Source of the DNA: Paenibacillus etheri
GTDB lineage: Bacteria > Bacillota > Bacilli > Paenibacillales > Paenibacillaceae
DNA: 62,402 bases
Assembly (NCBI RefSeq): GCF_001012825.1
Contig: NZ_LCZJ02000001.1
Span: 1 to 62,402, forward strand
Direction: 5' to 3'
The stretch's first letter is position 1. Every line of letters begins with the position of its first letter. Position numbers and translations under genes: made by a program. Below the pieces are notes generated by a model. It searched no databases. It was not told the origin of the DNA and saw nothing but the letters and a program-made list of their open reading frames with translations. This document shows, one piece after another, positions 18,061 through 27,800 of this stretch.

Positions 18061-18237
18061 ATGAGCCGCAGAAATCGAGGCATAATGTCGGAAGAACTAA
18101 AGACAGAGTTAGCCAAGGAGCTTGGTTTTTACGAAACTGTGGAACGTGAAGGCTGGGGAGGAATAAGGGCGAAGGATGCCGGCAATATGGTAAAAAGAGC
18201 GATTCAGCTCGCTGAAGAGGCTGCGCGGAAATCTTAA
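18061..18237 (+). CDS. sspF: Small acid-soluble spore protein, SspF type
   Basis: 58 residues. The sequence contains the alpha/beta-SASP hallmarks [20 protein letters not shown] and [19 protein letters not shown]. Such proteins coat spore DNA and protect it; SspF is the distinct minor type encoded after veg in B. subtilis. The ATG at 18061 follows AGGGAGGAA by about seven bases. It has its own sigma-G promoter and a terminator at 18266. Confidence 0.93.
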   Translation: MSRRNRGIMSEELKTELAKELGFYETVEREGWGGIRAKDAGNMVKRAIQLAEEAARKS

Positions 18238-18265
18238 TCCTTAGGGTGTGAACAATTATTTAACG

Positions 18266-18300
18266 AAAAAGGGTGCGTCCAATTGGCGACACCCTTTTAT
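18266..18300 (+). terminator. Terminator after sspF
   Basis: AAAAGGGTG / CACCCTTTT stem with a 14-base loop, followed by ATTATT. It is symmetrical and could work in both directions. Confidence 0.78.
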
Positions 18301-18377
18301 TATTGGACTTCATTAGAAGTTTTTCATATAATATGTTAAGTTGTTTTTACGGGAAAAGCTGAAGGTGGGTGAACGCC

Positions 18378-19232
18378 TTGAAAATGTATGAGAAGGCACC
18401 AGCGAAAATTAATTTGATGCTGGATGTGCTGCACAAGCGTGCTGACGGTTTTCATGAGGTGGAAATGATTATGACCATGGTGGATCTAGCAGACCGTTTA
18501 GAGCTGTCTGAGCTGCCAAGGGATACTATTATAATATCAAGTCAAGCGGGTTATATTCCTTTAGATGAGAAGAACCTGGCCTTTCAAGCGGCTAGGCTTA
18601 TTAAAGAGCGTTATAACGTGAAGAGTGGTGTACATATCCATCTGGATAAAAGAATACCTGTCGCGGCTGGCCTGGCTGGCGGCAGCAGCGATGCAGCGGC
18701 TACGCTACGTGGCCTGAACCGACTGTGGCGCCTAGGCATACCTGCGCAGGAACTACAGGAGCTTGGCGCTGAACTTGGTTCAGATGTTCCTTTCTGCGTT
18801 ACAGGTGGCACGGCCTTGGCAACAGGTCGCGGCGAGAAGCTGACGCCGATTAAGAATCCTCCGCAATGCTGGGTAGTATTGGCTAAGCCACCTATCAATG
18901 TATCGACTGCGGAAGTATACGGACGCGTTCGGAGCAATAATATAGATGTTCATCCTTCGGCTCGAAAGATGCAGGACGCGATCGAAGCTGGAGATTTTGG
19001 GGGCGTGTGTAATCATCTGGGAAATGTGCTTGAGGATGTTACCCTAAAGCTGCATCCAGAGGTCCAGCAGCTCAAAGAGGCGATGATTAAGCTCGGAGCA
19101 GACGGAGTGTTAATGTCCGGCAGCGGTCCTACAGTGTTCGGTTTAGTGTCCAAGCAGTCTAAAGTAGCAAGAATTTATAATGGACTGCGAGGGTTCTGCA
19201 AGGAAGTCTATGCAGTGAGATCACTCAATTAA
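18378..19232 (+). CDS. ispE: 4-diphosphocytidyl-2-C-methyl-D-erythritol kinase
   Basis: 284 residues, a GHMP kinase of the MEP isoprenoid pathway that phosphorylates CDP-methylerythritol. Motifs: [17 protein letters not shown] at 4-20 with the catalytic lysine, the ATP loop [14 protein letters not shown] near 92-105, and [12 protein letters not shown] near 251-262. The TTG at 18378 is chosen because it gives the family N-terminus ([10 protein letters not shown]) eight bases after AAGGTGGG; a GTG at 18369 overlaps that site. Order sspF-ispE-purR matches B. subtilis. Confidence 0.93.
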   Translation: MKMYEKAPAKINLMLDVLHKRADGFHEVEMIMTMVDLADRLELSELPRDTIIISSQAGYIPLDEKNLAFQAARLIKERYNVKSGVHIHLDKRIPVAAGLAGGSSDAAATLRGLNRLWRLGIPAQELQELGAELGSDVPFCVTGGTALATGRGEKLTPIKNPPQCWVVLAKPPINVSTAEVYGRVRSNNIDVHPSARKMQDAIEAGDFGGVCNHLGNVLEDVTLKLHPEVQQLKEAMIKLGADGVLMSGSGPTVFGLVSKQSKVARIYNGLRGFCKEVYAVRSLN

Positions 19233-19308
19233 TATGCTTCTCTTGTGTAAACCCGTACAAAAGTGATATATTTTTCATAAAATATTCGGTTTTGGCGAGG
19301 AGCATTCC

Positions 19309-20136
19309 GTGAAGAAATTAAAAAGAAGCCAACGTTTGGTAGACATGACTCAGTTTTTACTTGAGCGGCCACATGACCTACTGCCGCTGTCTATATTTGC
19401 CGATCGGTATGGAGCGGCTAAGTCCTCCATCAGTGAAGATTTGGCGATCATAAAAGAAGTATTTGAAGGTGAGGGCATTGGAGAGCTTCAGACCTTAGCC
19501 GGTGCAGCAGGTGGAGTACGTTATATTCCTGTGATGCCTAAAGAAATGGCGCTCTCTTTTGTTAAACGTTTATGTGTGCAGCTGGAACAGACAGATCGGA
19601 TATTGCCTGGTGGTTATTTGTATATGTCGGACCTGCTTGGACTGCCATCTTTGATGGAGCAAGCAGGGAAGATCATCGCAACGGCCTTTTATGGATCGGA
19701 AATCGATGTGGTGATGACAGTAGAAACTAAAGGGATTCCGCTAGCCTATGCAACGGCAGCACAGCTTGGCTTGCCAGTAGTGCTGGTACGACGTGACCAT
19801 CAGGTTACAGAAGGCTCAGCAGTAAGTATTAATTATGTATCTGGTTCACATAAGAGCATCCACACCATGTCTTTATCTAGACGAGCACTCAAGGAGAAAT
19901 CACGGGTACTCATTGTAGATGACTTCATGAAGGCAGGCGGAACCGTTCGAGGGATGGTTGATTTACTCGGTGAGTTCAATGCCGAGGTTGCTGGAGTGGG
20001 TGTATTGGTTGAATCAGGCGCAGTAGAGACGGAAGAGCGTCTGTTACATGACTATGTTTCTTTAGTGAAGCTAAGCGAGGTAGACTCGAAGGAACGGCGG
20101 ATTTCCGCGCATCCGGGTAACTACTTTTCCTCTTGA
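19309..20136 (+). CDS. purR: Purine operon repressor PurR
   Basis: 275 residues. PurR represses purine genes and is released by PRPP. It has an N-terminal winged helix (about 1-75, KRSQRLVDMTQFLLERP) and a C-terminal phosphoribosyltransferase-like domain with the PRPP loop VLIVDDFMKAGGTVRGM near 201-217. The start is GTG 19309 after GAGGAG. In B. subtilis yabJ follows purR; here it is missing and spoVG comes next. Confidence 0.95.
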   Translation: MKKLKRSQRLVDMTQFLLERPHDLLPLSIFADRYGAAKSSISEDLAIIKEVFEGEGIGELQTLAGAAGGVRYIPVMPKEMALSFVKRLCVQLEQTDRILPGGYLYMSDLLGLPSLMEQAGKIIATAFYGSEIDVVMTVETKGIPLAYATAAQLGLPVVLVRRDHQVTEGSAVSINYVSGSHKSIHTMSLSRRALKEKSRVLIVDDFMKAGGTVRGMVDLLGEFNAEVAGVGVLVESGAVETEERLLHDYVSLVKLSEVDSKERRISAHPGNYFSS

Positions 20137-20277
20137 TGGATTGACGTTTCTACCTTTTCAAAAAGCGTGGAAATTGTCGAAAACGTAAGAGATATTAAGA
20201 AAATCACCCGATGCGTGTCGAAAACAACAGATCCTAAAAAATATATTTCTTTTTTAGGTATTTTATGGAATCAAAAA

Positions 20278-20306
20278 GAAGGAATTCGCTTTGCTGTGTG
20301 GAATTA
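20278..20306 (+). promoter_or_regulatory. Sigma-H promoter of spoVG
   Basis: GAAGGAATT (20278-20286), an 11-base spacer and GTGGAATTA (20298-20306) fit the sigma-H patterns RnAGGAwww and RnnGAATww at every defined position. In B. subtilis spoVG is a classic sigma-H gene repressed by AbrB. The AT-rich run just upstream (20236-20265) could hold an AbrB site, but that cannot be shown here. Confidence 0.82.
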
Positions 20307-20322
20307 TACACCAAGTCTCTGA

Positions 20323-20634
<312 letters not shown>

Positions 20635-20647
20635 GCTACCTCGGAAG

Positions 20648-20685
20648 ACGGCTACCTTTTGGGTGGCGTAGGATCCGCCGTTTTT
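20648..20685 (+). terminator. Terminator after spoVG
   Basis: ACGGC...GCCGT outer stem with an inner GGCTACC/GGTGGC pairing, followed by TTTTT. Part of the sequence can pair in two ways. Confidence 0.65.
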
Positions 20686-20813
20686 GATAAGATCAAACCG
20701 AATATACTTCATGACTAAGCAGCTTGATCTTGCAAGAAAAGCTAGCGCTAGTGAAGGATTTGACGACATCTTCGAAAGGCAGCGATAAATGCTTTTCTAA
20801 CATGGGGTTTATA

Positions 20814-20852
20814 GAAAAGAGAACCATGACTTCATGGTTCTCTTTTCTTTTT
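20814..20852 (+). terminator. Strong hairpin before glmU
   Basis: GAAAAGAGAACCATGA pairs with TCATGGTTCTCTTTTC almost completely, then TTTTT. Symmetry means it could act on both strands. It separates spoVG from glmU. Confidence 0.9.
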
Positions 20853-20905
20853 GCCCGGAATGAGATATATTCAGTAGTGAGTTCAAGAGTAGGAGGTTGG
20901 CATTC

Positions 20906-22306
20906 TTGAAAAGAATGGCTGTAGTTCTTGCCGCAGGTCAAGGCAAGCGAATGAAATCTAAATTATATAAGGTGCTGCACCCCGTTTGCGGTAAGCCAAT
21001 GGTAGGGCACGTGCTTGATACAGTAGAAGCGACCGGATGCCAGCGCACCGTTGTTGTTGTTGGGCATGGCGCAGAGAAGGTTAAGGCCTATGTAGGGCAA
21101 GGTGCGGAATACGTGCTGCAGGAAACTCAGCTCGGTACTGGTCATGCTGTCAAACAGGCTAAGGATTTGCTCGGTGGTGAAGAGGGCACGACGGTTGTTG
21201 CTTATGGTGACACTCCGCTTATTACATCGGAGACGCTGATAGGATTGATGGCTCTGCATGAGGAGCGTCAGGCAGCAGCGACTGTATTAACCGCAGTAAT
21301 GGATGATCCCTCTGGATTAGGACGGATTATACGCAGTGAAGATGGCGGCTTAATGAAGATTGTAGAACAAAAAGATTGTAATGCCGAACAGGCAGCTATT
21401 CATGAAATTAACACAGGAATTTATTGCTTTGATAACATCAAGTTATTTTCAGCTTTAGAGAAAGTTACTAACAGCAATAATCAACAAGAATATTATTTGA
21501 CAGATGTTATCAGTATTATGCGTGAGCAAGGTGATCTTGTTCTAGCATTCCAAACTGAGGATGCTAATGAGTCTATTGGTGTAAATGACCGTCTAGCTTT
21601 GTCAGAAGCGGAAGGTATTATGCGTCAACGTATCAACCGCAAACATATGCTGGGTGGCGTAACCATAATCGATCCTGCCTCTACTTATATCGGAGCAGAT
21701 GTAGTCATTGGGTCAGATACTATGATCTATCCAGGAACCATTTTGAAGGGGAAAACTGTAATCGGTGAGAACTGTGTGATCGGACCCGCAAGCGAAATCG
21801 AAGATTGTCAGATCATGGACGACGCAACGATTAAGCAGTCCGTATTGAATCAAGCACAAGTTGGCGCACGGACTACCGTTGGGCCTTTTGCCTATTTGCG
21901 TCCAGGTTCTATACTTGGAGAAGAAGTGAAGGTTGGAGATTTCGTCGAGATCAAGAATGCTACGATTGGTGACGGTTCTAAGGTGTCACATCTTAGCTAT
22001 ATTGGTGACGCATCTGTGGGTAAGAATGTAAACGTCGGTTGCGGTGCGATTACTGTTAACTACGACGGGTATAATAAATTTACGACAACAATTGAAGACG
22101 ATGCCTTTATTGGCAGTAACGTTAACCTTATTGCACCGGTTTCTGTGGGCAAAGGGGCTTTTGTTGTAGCTGGTTCGACCATTACACGTTCCGTTTCAGA
22201 GAACGATCTGGCTGTTGCCAGAGTAAGGCAAGAGAACAAACCGGGATATGCAGAGAAGATCCGTTCCCGTGCAAAAGCGAAGAAAGACCACTCGAGTCCA
22301 TCGTAA
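20906..22306 (+). CDS. glmU: Bifunctional UDP-GlcNAc pyrophosphorylase / GlcN-1-P acetyltransferase
   Basis: 466 residues. It acetylates glucosamine-1-phosphate and then makes UDP-GlcNAc, the precursor of peptidoglycan and teichoic acids. The N-terminal nucleotidyltransferase has [19 protein letters not shown] near 7-25. From about residue 250 a left-handed beta helix of hexapeptide repeats forms the acetyltransferase, with the [14 protein letters not shown] segment near 379-392. TTG 20906 is chosen nine bases after AGGAGG and gives [11 protein letters not shown]; a TTG at 20897 touches the site. Order glmU-prs matches B. subtilis. Confidence 0.96.
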   Translation: MKRMAVVLAAGQGKRMKSKLYKVLHPVCGKPMVGHVLDTVEATGCQRTVVVVGHGAEKVKAYVGQGAEYVLQETQLGTGHAVKQAKDLLGGEEGTTVVAYGDTPLITSETLIGLMALHEERQAAATVLTAVMDDPSGLGRIIRSEDGGLMKIVEQKDCNAEQAAIHEINTGIYCFDNIKLFSALEKVTNSNNQQEYYLTDVISIMREQGDLVLAFQTEDANESIGVNDRLALSEAEGIMRQRINRKHMLGGVTIIDPASTYIGADVVIGSDTMIYPGTILKGKTVIGENCVIGPASEIEDCQIMDDATIKQSVLNQAQVGARTTVGPFAYLRPGSILGEEVKVGDFVEIKNATIGDGSKVSHLSYIGDASVGKNVNVGCGAITVNYDGYNKFTTTIEDDAFIGSNVNLIAPVSVGKGAFVVAGSTITRSVSENDLAVARVRQENKPGYAEKIRSRAKAKKDHSSPS

Positions 22307-22320
22307 AGCGTTGCTAAGAA

Positions 22321-22357
22321 GCGCCGGACGGACTTGTATTTCCGCGCCGGCGCCTTT
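22321..22357 (+). repeat. GC-rich inverted repeat between glmU and prs
   Basis: GCGCCGG (22321-22327) and CCGGCGC (22347-22353) with a 19-base loop, then CTTTGG. No T-run, so perhaps an attenuator or mRNA-stability hairpin between the co-transcribed genes. Confidence 0.5.
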
Positions 22358-22393
22358 GGAAAGCTAAATTCCGTCACGGAGGGTTTAAATTTT

Positions 22394-23347
22394 ATGACTT
22401 ATTGTGATTCCAAATTAAAGATTTTCACCTGTAACTCCAACCCTAAGCTAGCTAGTCAAATCGCTGATTACATCGGAATTCCGATGGGTGAATCGCACAC
22501 TACAAGTTTTAGTGATGGAGAAATTCAGGTCAAACTGTCAGAGAGCGTTCGGGGTTGTCATGTGTATATTGTTCAATCTACCTGCGGCCCAGTTAATGAT
22601 AACCTAATGGAGCTTTTAGTTATGGTGGATGCACTCAAACGCGCCTCCGCAAAAAGCATCAATGTGGTTATTCCTTACTATGGTTACGCTCGTCAAGATC
22701 GTAAGGCTCGTTCCCGTGACCCTATTACGGCCAAGCTGGTAGCGAATTTGATTGAAAAAGCCGGCGCTCACCGTGTAATTACGATGGACCTACATGCCAT
22801 GCAGATTCAGGGATTCTTTGATATTCCAGTGGATCACTTGCTGGGAGTGCCAATCTTGGCTCAGTATTTCCGTTCCAAACAAATCGAGAACCCTGTTGTT
22901 GTATCGCCAGACCATGGCGGTGTAGTACGTGCAAGAAAGCTTGCTGATTTCCTGAATGCTCCGCTTGCAATTATAGACAAGCGTCGCCCAGAGCCGAATG
23001 TCAGCGAAGTTATGAACATTATCGGTAATATCGAAGGCAAAACAGCTATTCTGATTGATGATATTATCGATACTGCCGGAACCATCGTACTTGGTGCTAA
23101 TGCTTTGATGGAAGGCGGCGTGAAGGAAGTATACGCATGCTGTACACACCCAGTATTGTCCGGTCCTGCACATGAACGTCTGGAGAATTCTCCAATTAAA
23201 GAGATTATCGTGACGGATACGATTCCAATTCGCAGTGCGAACCCAACTTCTAAGCTCAAAGTGTTGTCCGTGGCTCCACTTATGGGTGAGGCAATTATCC
23301 GCGTCCATGAAGAGTTGTCGATTAGTAAATTGTTTGAGATTGAATAA
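22394..23347 (+). CDS. prs: Ribose-phosphate pyrophosphokinase
   Basis: 317 residues. It makes PRPP from ribose-5-phosphate and ATP, feeding purine, pyrimidine, NAD, histidine and tryptophan synthesis. [12 protein letters not shown] opens the protein; [17 protein letters not shown], the [12 protein letters not shown] loop and the PRPP loop [13 protein letters not shown] are all present. ATG 22394 is ten bases after GGAGGG; an in-frame ATG 60 bases earlier overlaps the GC-rich inverted repeat and adds unconserved residues. The ctc gene usual after prs in B. subtilis is absent. Confidence 0.96.
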   Translation: MTYCDSKLKIFTCNSNPKLASQIADYIGIPMGESHTTSFSDGEIQVKLSESVRGCHVYIVQSTCGPVNDNLMELLVMVDALKRASAKSINVVIPYYGYARQDRKARSRDPITAKLVANLIEKAGAHRVITMDLHAMQIQGFFDIPVDHLLGVPILAQYFRSKQIENPVVVSPDHGGVVRARKLADFLNAPLAIIDKRRPEPNVSEVMNIIGNIEGKTAILIDDIIDTAGTIVLGANALMEGGVKEVYACCTHPVLSGPAHERLENSPIKEIIVTDTIPIRSANPTSKLKVLSVAPLMGEAIIRVHEELSISKLFEIE

Positions 23348-23363
23348 ATATAATCAATAATAG

Positions 23364-23461
23364 CAAGCAAAAACGCCTTCGGCGTCCCAAAAGGACGGTA
23401 AGCGTTTATGCGAGAAATATAAGGATAATGTATAGCGTGAAACTTATACATTCTTATATTT
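23364..23461 (-). repeat. Family A palindromic repeat, copy A3
   Basis: A nearly complete copy in the opposite orientation to A1: CAAGC...AAACGCC...GGACGGTAAGCGTTTATGCGAG, then AAATATAAGG...TATA...TATAC...CTTATATTT. It starts 16 bases after the prs stop. Confidence 0.85.
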
Positions 23462-23465
23462 TACA

Positions 23466-23501
23466 AAGGGTTACACCTCCGTTCTCGGAGATGTAACCCT
23501 T
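23466..23501. terminator. Hairpin between convergent genes
   Basis: AAGGGTTACACCTCC pairs with GGAGATGTAACCCTT (one G-U/mismatch). It lies between prs (+) and the small gene at 23532-23732 (-). Neither side has a clean T-run, so termination is plausible but not certain. Confidence 0.6.
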
Positions 23502-23531
23502 ATCGGCGTGATGCAGGTGGAGGCGCTGGCT

Positions 23532-23732
23532 TCAATACCCAGCTCGGGAGACAAAGGTGAATAAGCTGCGGTTATAGAGAGTTCCTTGCAGCTCCACAAA
23601 GCCTTCGTCCACTGCTGTCAATACACCGATGTCAATGTGCAAGTCGCCTCTGTATATTTCCACAGGCACAGCATATTGGATGTGGTACTGGAAATCGCGC
23701 TGATGTGTTAAGATTCTACCTTGATGTAGCAT
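23532..23732 (-). CDS. Small conserved-looking protein of unknown function
   Basis: 66 residues on the - strand, in the spot where B. subtilis has ctc on the + strand. The protein (MLHQGRILTHQRDFQYHIQY at the start, FTFVSRAGY at the end) has alternating hydrophobic residues typical of a small beta barrel, and resembles DUF2642-type Bacillales proteins only loosely. The ATG has AGGTG eight bases upstream on the - strand. It is divergent from pth, and a hairpin lies beyond its stop, as expected for an independent gene. No function can be given. Confidence 0.65.
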   Translation of the reverse strand: MLHQGRILTHQRDFQYHIQYAVPVEIYRGDLHIDIGVLTAVDEGFVELQGTLYNRSLFTFVSRAGY

Positions 23733-23857
23733 AGGTTATCACCTGTCTTCGGAGTATAATTTCGCTCTGGTTGCTTAAGAGTATGTAGATAAGATCTATT
23801 GTACCAAAAACGGACTTCTCTTGCCGGAGAGCCCGAATGGAAAGGAAAGGTTCGATA

Positions 23858-24418
23858 ATGAAATGGATTGTCGGATTGGGAAATCCGGGAACACAATATG
23901 CGAAAACAAGGCATAATGTTGGCTTTATGGCATTGGATGAGCTTGCAGCACAGAACGGAATTTCTTTCAACCAAAGCAAATGCAAATCCGTGATCGGTGA
24001 AGGCGTTATTGGGGGAGTCAAAACCGTATTGATTAAACCGATGACCTTTATGAATTTGTCCGGTGAGGCCGTTCGCGCTTATATGGATTATTATAAAGTT
24101 AAACTAGAAGATATGATCGTCGTCTACGATGATCTGGATACCGAAATTGGGAAAATACGATTGCGTTATCAAGGAAGTGCTGGTGGACATAACGGAATTA
24201 AATCCATCATTCAGCATGTAGGTACACAAAGCTTTAATCGGGTGAGAATGGGTATTTCTCGTCCTGAACCAGGTTTTGCGATAGTCGATTATGTTCTGTC
24301 TTCTTTTCCAAAAAAGGAAGGGGATCCTCTGAAGCAAATGATCCTTAATACTTGTGATGCACTGGAGTTTAGCTTGCACAATTCATTCGAACAGACGATG
24401 GCGAAATTCAATGGTTGA
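23858..24418 (+). CDS. pth: Peptidyl-tRNA hydrolase (SpoVC)
   Basis: 186 residues. It frees tRNA from peptidyl-tRNA dropped by ribosomes. MKWIVGLGNPGTQYAKTRHN at the start contains the catalytic histidine near 19; FMNLSGEAV and VYDDLDTEIGKIRLR follow, then GGHNGIKSI near 111. ATG 23858 is chosen seven bases after AAAGGAAAGG; an in-frame ATG at 23837 would extend before the invariant start. In B. subtilis the gene is known as spoVC because a mutant blocks sporulation. Confidence 0.96.
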   Translation: MKWIVGLGNPGTQYAKTRHNVGFMALDELAAQNGISFNQSKCKSVIGEGVIGGVKTVLIKPMTFMNLSGEAVRAYMDYYKVKLEDMIVVYDDLDTEIGKIRLRYQGSAGGHNGIKSIIQHVGTQSFNRVRMGISRPEPGFAIVDYVLSSFPKKEGDPLKQMILNTCDALEFSLHNSFEQTMAKFNG

Positions 24419-24503
24419 TCTGTAAACTCTGTTTGTAATTAAGGCTAAAGATGATGTTCGCCGGACATACTGAAGGTATATAGTACCTTCAGGAGGCATA
24501 TAG

Positions 24504-24734
24504 ATGGCAATAAACTATGTATGTAGGCACTGCAAGACATCTCTAGGCAGCATTAATAGAAGTGATGTTACAGAAATGCAGTTGGGCCTTCATTCCTTGA
24601 CCCCTGCGGAGCGCAGAGATATAATAGCGTATAATTCAGAAGGTGAGATCACGGTAAAGGTGACTTGCGACTATTGCAAGGAGGCTTTAGAGAACAATCC
24701 GGAGCTTAGCCTGCTGACAAGTCCGCTTCAGTAG
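24504..24734 (+). CDS. fin: Anti-sigma-F factor Fin (YabK)
   Basis: 76 residues with a zinc-ribbon pattern: cysteines 7 and 10 (CRHC) and 55 and 58 (CDYC). In B. subtilis Fin binds RNA polymerase and shuts down sigma-F so that sigma-G can take over in the forespore. LGLHSLTPAERRDIIAYNSE in the middle matches the family. ATG 24504 follows AGGAGG by seven bases. Order pth-fin-mfd is as in B. subtilis. A sigma-F promoter is expected upstream; I could not identify a convincing one. Confidence 0.93.
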   Translation: MAINYVCRHCKTSLGSINRSDVTEMQLGLHSLTPAERRDIIAYNSEGEITVKVTCDYCKEALENNPELSLLTSPLQ

Positions 24735-24865
24735 GTGATAGCGCCTGTCTCTATCGTCATCCGCAAGCCTTGGCGTTACAGCTGAGGCTTCTTTTCGATT
24801 CCAATCATAACAGGTGACGGTGGCGTAGACTTCCGTTAGCCTGTTTAGTAAGAGAGGTGCGCCTG

Positions 24866-27800
24866 TTGTTACAAGGTATTATAGAAGCTTTTTCCAAGGA
24901 TCCCGATTTCCAGTCTATCACCCAGGGTGTTGCTGCAGGTATGAAAGAGCAGCTCATATCGGGGCTTACAGGTTCTGCTAGACAGATTATGCTTGCAGCA
25001 CTGCATGAAGAGACGGCTCGTCCCTTGCTTGTGGTGACTCATAATATGTTTTCGGCTCAGAAGATGGCCGATGATTTACAGGAAGCGCTTTCCCCGGAAC
25101 GAGTTCTTCTCTATCCTGCTAATGAACTTGTGGCTGCGGAAGCGGCTGTCTCAAGCCCAGAGACACTAGCTCAGCGTATTGATGTACTGACCAAATGTGC
25201 TCAGGGCTTCCGTGGTATTGTTGTAGTTCCCTACTCGGGAGTGCGCAGACTGCTCCCTGCACCAGAGGTTATGGCAGAGGCACAGGTTACGGTTTCTCAG
25301 GATGGAACGCTTGCTCTAGATGAATTCTTGATGTCCATGATCGAAATGGGTTATGAAAGAGTAGAGCGGGTTGAGAATCGCGGTGAACTGAGCGTAAGAG
25401 GTGGAATTATTGATTTTTATCCTATGACTTCTCCTTTGGCATATCGGGTTGAGTTATTTGATGATGAGGTTGATTCCATCAGAACTTTTGATCCAGTGGA
25501 TCAGCGTTCTATTGATAAAGTACGAAGTGTGAAGATTACACCGGCTAAAGAGATCATAGCGAACAGGTTTCGCCAGGAATCTGCTTCTGCTGAAGCATCT
25601 GTTCTGCTGGAACGACAGCTCGAGAAAATGGCGGATCGGCAGGCTAAGTTGCGTCTAAAAGAAGAAATTGGACGCGAGCTAGAAATGCTGCGTGAAGGAA
25701 CCTATTTCCCTGAAATCTATAAATATATCAGTCTTCTATACCCTGAACGCTCTCACTTATTTGATTACATGGCCCAGGATACGATCCTTATACTCGATGA
25801 GCCGACAAGACTGCTTGAAACGGCGAAACAGCTCGAAAGAGATGAGTCGGAATGGAGTCTGCATTTGATGCAAAACGGCAAAACATTGCCGGATCTGGAT
25901 CTTTCAGTCGAGACAGATGTTGTGATGTACAAACGTCCGTTCCAAAGCCTTTTTATGTCGATCTTTTTGCGTCAGGTCCCGCATATCCAACCACAGAACA
26001 TTCTTGGATTTATCAGTCGTGGGATGCAGGATTTCCATGGTCAGATGAATGTGCTCAAATCGGAAATGGAACGTTGGCAGAAGTCCGGTGTAAAGGTAAT
26101 GATGCTTGCGAGTAGTGAAGAGCGAATTGAGCGTGTGCGCAGAGTCCTTTATGACTACGGCATTGATGAGCCAACGATCGTACAAGGAAATCTGGGTTCA
26201 GGCTTTGAGCTGCCCTCTATTCATTTAGCCGTTATTACTGAAGGAGAGATGTTCTCTCAGAAGCAGCGGAAGGCACGGAAGATCTCTAAAGGGATAGATA
26301 ATGCTGAACGGATCAAGAGTTATACGGAGCTGAAAATTGGCGATTATGTCGTTCACCAGAACCATGGTATCGGTAAGTATATGGGGATCGGCACGCTGGA
26401 GGTCAGCGGTATTCATCGCGACTACATGCATATTTTATATGCGGGTGGCGATAAGCTCTCGGTTCCAATTGAGCAAATTGACTTGATTCAGAAATATGTC
26501 GGTTCAGAAGATAAAGAGCCGAAAGTATATAAATTAGGCGGTAATGAATGGACACGGGTGACTAATAAGGTCCGCTCTTCCGTTCAGGATATTGCTGATG
26601 ATCTAATCAAACTGTATGCCGAACGCCAAAGTGCAGCTGGGTATGGTTTTGAGAAGGACACACAGGAACAGCGTGAATTTGAAGAGATGTTCCCTTATGA
26701 TGAGACTCGGGATCAGCTTCGAGCGATTGAAGAGATTAAGAAGGATATGGAACAGAACCGTCCAATGGACCGACTCCTCTGTGGAGATGTTGGTTATGGT
26801 AAGACGGAGGTAGCTATACGAGCAGCCTTTAAATCTGCGATTGAAGGTAAACAGGTGGCTGTGCTTGTACCGACAACGATTCTAGCTCAGCAGCATTATG
26901 AGACCTTCCGGGAACGTTTCGCTAATTATCCGCTTAATATTCAAGTCCTAAGTCGTTTTCGTAGCCGTAAGGAGCAGAATGAGACGATTAAAGGCGTCCG
27001 GGCGGGAACGGTTGACGTGGTTATTGGTACCCACCGTTTGTTGTCTCAGGATCTTGTATTCAAGGACCTCGGTTTATTGATTGTTGATGAAGAACAGCGA
27101 TTTGGCGTGACTCATAAAGAGAAGCTTAAGAAGTTAAAAACGAATGTAGATGTTCTTACCCTGACAGCAACTCCAATTCCTCGTACATTGCATATGTCGA
27201 TGCTGGGAGTGCGTGATTTGTCTGTCATTGAGACGCCACCGGAGAACCGTTTCCCCGTGCAGACTTATGTTGTTGAGCATAGTCAGACGCTTACGCGGGA
27301 AGCTGTAGAGCGTGAATTGGCTCGTGGCGGTCAAGTCTACTATCTCTATAATCGTGTGCAGGGCATTCAAGAAATGGCCGCTCAAATTTCTATGCTTGTT
27401 CCTGAGGCTAGGGTAGGCATTGGACATGGCCAAATGTCGGAAGCGGAGCTGGAGAAGACAATCCTTGATTTTCTTGATGGAGAATACGATGTGCTGGTCA
27501 GCACAAGTATTATTGAGACGGGTGTAGATATTCCTAACGTAAATACACTTATTGTGCATGATGCGGATAAGATGGGCTTGTCTCAGCTCTATCAATTACG
27601 TGGACGTGTAGGCCGGTCCAACCGGATTGCGTACGCCTATTTCACCTATCAGCGGGACAAGGTTCTGACTGAAGTGGCAGAGAAGCGGCTGCAATCTATT
27701 AAGGAATTTACGGAACTGGGTTCTGGTTTCAAAATAGCGATGCGGGATTTATCTATTCGTGGTGCCGGTAACTTACTTGGTGCAGAACAGCATGGATTCA

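Noticed and set aside
22861-23451. Long - strand frame of 196 codons opposite prs
   Set aside because: It mirrors the strongly conserved prs coding strand, has no ribosome binding site or family resemblance, and runs into repeat A3.
24419-24503. sigma-F promoter before fin
   Set aside because: GGACATACTG at about 24462 is suggestive, but no acceptable -35 at the right distance could be found.
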